DNA from: RPQJ01 sp031404015
GTDB lineage: Bacteria; Pseudomonadota; Gammaproteobacteria; Steroidobacterales; Steroidobacteraceae
Length of the DNA: 16,076 nt
Direction of reading: 5' to 3'
Assembly: GCA_031404015.1 (NCBI GenBank)
Contig: JANNGT010000075.1
Span: forward strand, 1 to 16,076
In this document: positions 14,153 to 16,076 of the stretch, piece by piece
How the letters are laid out: the number at the start of each line of letters is the position of its first letter
How positions within the stretch are numbered: the stretch's first letter is position 1
The notes under the pieces: model-generated
The model's input: the letters and a program-made list of their open reading frames with translations, nothing else
Told to the model about the DNA's origin: nothing
The model's database searches: none
Made by a program: the position numbers and the translations under genes

Positions 14153-15913
14153 TCAGAACTTCTGCGCGAACTGCAAGCCGATCGTGCGGGGCCGTGTGCG
14201 GATGCCGTAGGTCTGACTGCCGCAGACGCCTATCGCGCACTGGTAGCTGATGCCGATCGGTGCATCCTCGTTCGTGATGTTCGAGACGAACAGGTCAAGC
14301 GACCATGAGTCCCTGCCGATACCGGTGCTCAGGTCGAAAACCGAGCGCGACGGAATGTCGCCGACGATGTCGTTGTCGTCGGGACTGATGTCCGACGGCC
14401 GGCTGTCCTCGTAGGCGAGCGCGCCCTGCACGTTGGCGTCGAAACCCGCGAACGGGAATTCGTAGCGTGCAACCACGTTGCCCTTGAATTCCGGCGTCAG
14501 CGGCAACGGGCTGCCTTTTGGTGCGCCGGTGGAGCAGCTCGTGTTCTGGCAGTACTCGTCCTGCAGCTCCGAGTCGTAGTACGCCACCGATGCCGAGATG
14601 TTCAATCCGTCGATCGGCATCCACATCCCCTGCAGTTCCGTGCCAAGCACTTCCGCTGTCGGGCCATTGGTGACCAGCGTGATGCCGTTGTTGCCCGCGA
14701 ACGAAATCTGGAAGTCATCCCACTGCTCCAGGAAGACCGCACCGTTGAACTGCACCGTGTTGTCGAGCCACGCCGTCTTCCAGCCAAGCTCCCAGTTGGT
14801 CAGGAAGTCGGACACGTAGTCGGGGAAGGACGGGTCGCGGTTGATGCCGCCCGGACGGTAACCTTCGGACCAGGTCGCGTACATCATGTAGTCGGCAGCG
14901 GGTTTCCACGTCAGGTTCACGCGGGCGATGTGCTCGCTTTCCGTGATTTTCCTGTCGACGTTGAGGCAAGGCGCGTCCTTGTAGTCGGCCTGCGAGGCGC
15001 AACGCCACTCGCCGTTGCGCGACCAGCCAAAGCCGTCCGGCGAGAAGGCGCCTGAGCCGCCGTTGGCCGGGTCACCGGGCTCGTTGGCCCCGTCATTTGT
15101 GCCGCTGCCGGGCACGCGAGCAGGATTGAATCCCAAGCCGAAACCGAAGAACCCCTTGACGGAATTCTCTGGCTCGAAGAACCGCGCGCCGACCGTGAGT
15201 TCCCATTGTTCGGTGATGTCGAAGCTGACGCTGCCGAAGATCGCCTGATCCTTGTCGGTACGGTCTACGCTATTAAGGTAGACGGTGTCGGCGAAGCGGC
15301 TCATGTTGGCCTCGCCGGAATTCATCAGCATCACGTCGGCAAGCCCTTCGACCTCGAAGTTCTGCTGGAAGTCGTGCTCCTGCTGCTGCCAGAACAAGCC
15401 GAGCATGCCGCGCAGGCGTTTGTCGACAGGCGTGCTGATGCGCAACTCGTGACTCTGCTTGGAGTAGCCGTCGTTGTTGGTGTAGCGAGCAACGGGCGGA
15501 ATCGCGTCGCCGTTGTTGTCGAAGTGCATGCTAGAAAAGAAGCCGCTGTACGAGTAGAGGGCGTCGTAGAAATAGGAGTAGTCGGCATAGTCAAACGAGG
15601 CGTCGACGTCGCGAGACAGGTAGTTGCCCGAATACACCAGGTCGAGGTTGGCGATCTTGCCCTCGATCGTCATGCCGATCTGGTACCACTCATCGTTCGA
15701 GTACTCGGGTTTGAAGTGGGTGACCGCGTTGTCGCCCTGCGTGAAGCTGCTCAGGTCGTCGCCCCACGAACCCTCGCTTTCCTGCTTCTGCGCTTGCAAC
15801 GTCGGCGTGACGATCCAATTGTCGCCGAGTTCGATGCGCAGCGCGGCCCGGCCACCGAGCGTGTCGATCGTGTTGTAGTTGTCCTGCGCAAGCTTCCTGT
15901 TGTCGATCGTGTC
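14153..15913 (-). CDS. TonB-dependent outer-membrane receptor, 5' truncated (barrel only)
   Basis: TonB-dependent receptors import siderophores, vitamins or glycans through a 22-strand outer-membrane barrel filled by an N-terminal plug. The minus frame stays open to the window edge, but only about 585 residues up to 15913 resemble a receptor. They run from TIDNRKLAQDNYNTIDTLGG and ALRIELGDNWIVTP, through WSEGYRPGGINRD and NWELGWKTAWLDNTVQFNGA, to the terminal strand TIGLQFAQKF, ending in Phe as outer-membrane barrels do. Signal peptide, TonB box and plug are absent, and the codons beyond 15913 are the antisense of a radical SAM sequence. The style resembles receptors of Sphingomonas- or Steroidobacter-like bacteria; the substrate is unknown. 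As it stands it could not be exported or gated. Confidence 0.85.
   Translation of the reverse strand, partial: DTIDNRKLAQDNYNTIDTLGGRAALRIELGDNWIVTPTLQAQKQESEGSWGDDLSSFTQGDNAVTHFKPEYSNDEWYQIGMTIEGKIANLDLVYSGNYLSRDVDASFDYADYSYFYDALYSYSGFFSSMHFDNNGDAIPPVARYTNNDGYSKQSHELRISTPVDKRLRGMLGLFWQQQEHDFQQNFEVEGLADVMLMNSGEANMSRFADTVYLNSVDRTDKDQAIFGSVSFDITEQWELTVGARFFEPENSVKGFFGFGLGFNPARVPGSGTNDGANEPGDPANGGSGAFSPDGFGWSRNGEWRCASQADYKDAPCLNVDRKITESEHIARVNLTWKPAADYMMYATWSEGYRPGGINRDPSFPDYVSDFLTNWELGWKTAWLDNTVQFNGAVFLEQWDDFQISFAGNNGITLVTNGPTAEVLGTELQGMWMPIDGLNISASVAYYDSELQDEYCQNTSCSTGAPKGSPLPLTPEFKGNVVARYEFPFAGFDANVQGALAYEDSRPSDISPDDNDIVGDIPSRSVFDLSTGIGRDSWSLDLFVSNITNEDAPIGISYQCAIGVCGSQTYGIRTRPRTIGLQFAQKF
15862..15912. 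repeat. 12-bp direct repeat pair at the receptor/radical SAM junction
   Basis: TGTCGATCGTGT occurs at 15862-15873 and again at 15901-15912, 39 bp apart. The second copy lies exactly where the receptor sequence gives way to the radical SAM sequence. Confidence 0.8.
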
Positions 15914-16076
15914 GAGACCTCGCCCGCAACGGCAACTCGCGAGCGGCTGCGTGTGCTGGCCGATCGTGGCATCGAACGCATCAGTCTCGGAGTGCAGTCC
16001 TTCGTGGATGCGGACACCCGTGCGTTCGGGCGTCCGCAACACGCGGAGGAAGTTCGAGCCGCTCTCGAAACGATTC
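15911..16076 (+). CDS. radical SAM protein fragment, HemW/coproporphyrinogen oxidase-like
   Basis: Fifty-five codons are open to the window end and read VETSPATATRERLRVLADRG, then IERISLGVQSF, then FGRPQHAEEV. The RISLGVQSF segment followed shortly by a GR is a hallmark of HemN/HemW-type radical SAM proteins, in the part downstream of the iron-sulphur cluster Cys motif. The VETSPATAT lead-in resembles the STM4012-type branch more than HemW itself, but I cannot decide. The start codon, the CxxxCxxC cluster motif and the C-terminus are all missing: the 5' side is replaced by the antisense of a TonB receptor and the 3' side leaves the window. Confidence 0.65.

Noticed and set aside
15914..16042. 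N-terminal 43 codons of the minus-strand receptor frame (start GTG 16042)
   Set aside because: They do not resemble a receptor plug or signal peptide and are the antisense of the radical SAM reading, so I ended the receptor at the junction.

Overview
The window is GC-rich DNA from a gammaproteobacterium. The fixed order parB – atpI – atpBEFHAGDC, with glmU further on, is the classic gammaproteobacterial origin-proximal arrangement. The gene content resembles Xanthomonadales/Steroidobacteraceae-type lineages; that finer placement is inference, since no rRNA or tRNA gene is present.

Layout. (1) 1-66: the last codons of parB. (2) 67-557: a gene-free leader holding two inverted arrays of a 9-bp repeat around an AT-rich core, then a good sigma-70-like promoter and a terminator-like hairpin directly before atpI. 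(3) 558-7873: the complete F1Fo ATP synthase operon (I, a, c, b, delta, alpha, gamma, beta, epsilon), all on the + strand, with intact catalytic motifs and a proton-type c subunit. Arrays of a 7-bp repeat sit on both sides of atpD. (4) 7874-10434: a block that separates atpC from glmU, with a bestrophin-like membrane protein, a convergent exported small protein on the minus strand, and an exported NTF2/SnoaL-like protein ending in a clear terminator. (5) 10435-12803: glmU, followed 4 nt later by a quinone oxidoreductase gene broken by a single-base frameshift. (6) 12804-14085: a class II Fic protein (DUF4172-type N-terminus, C-terminal winged helix) preceded by a 29-bp imperfect palindrome. 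(7) 14153-16076: on the minus strand, the barrel part of a TonB-dependent receptor whose plug is missing; beyond about 15911 the sequence becomes an internal piece of a plus-strand radical SAM (HemW-like) gene.

The core of the window is ordinary: the ATP synthase makes ATP from the proton gradient and GlmU makes UDP-GlcNAc for the envelope. The items worth a second look lie between genes: the possible attenuator or small RNA ahead of atpI, the 9-bp and 7-bp repeat families inside the atp operon, the palindrome ahead of fic, and the abrupt TonB receptor/radical SAM junction near the window edge, which may be a rearrangement or an assembly chimera. I see no convincing wholly new multi-gene system.
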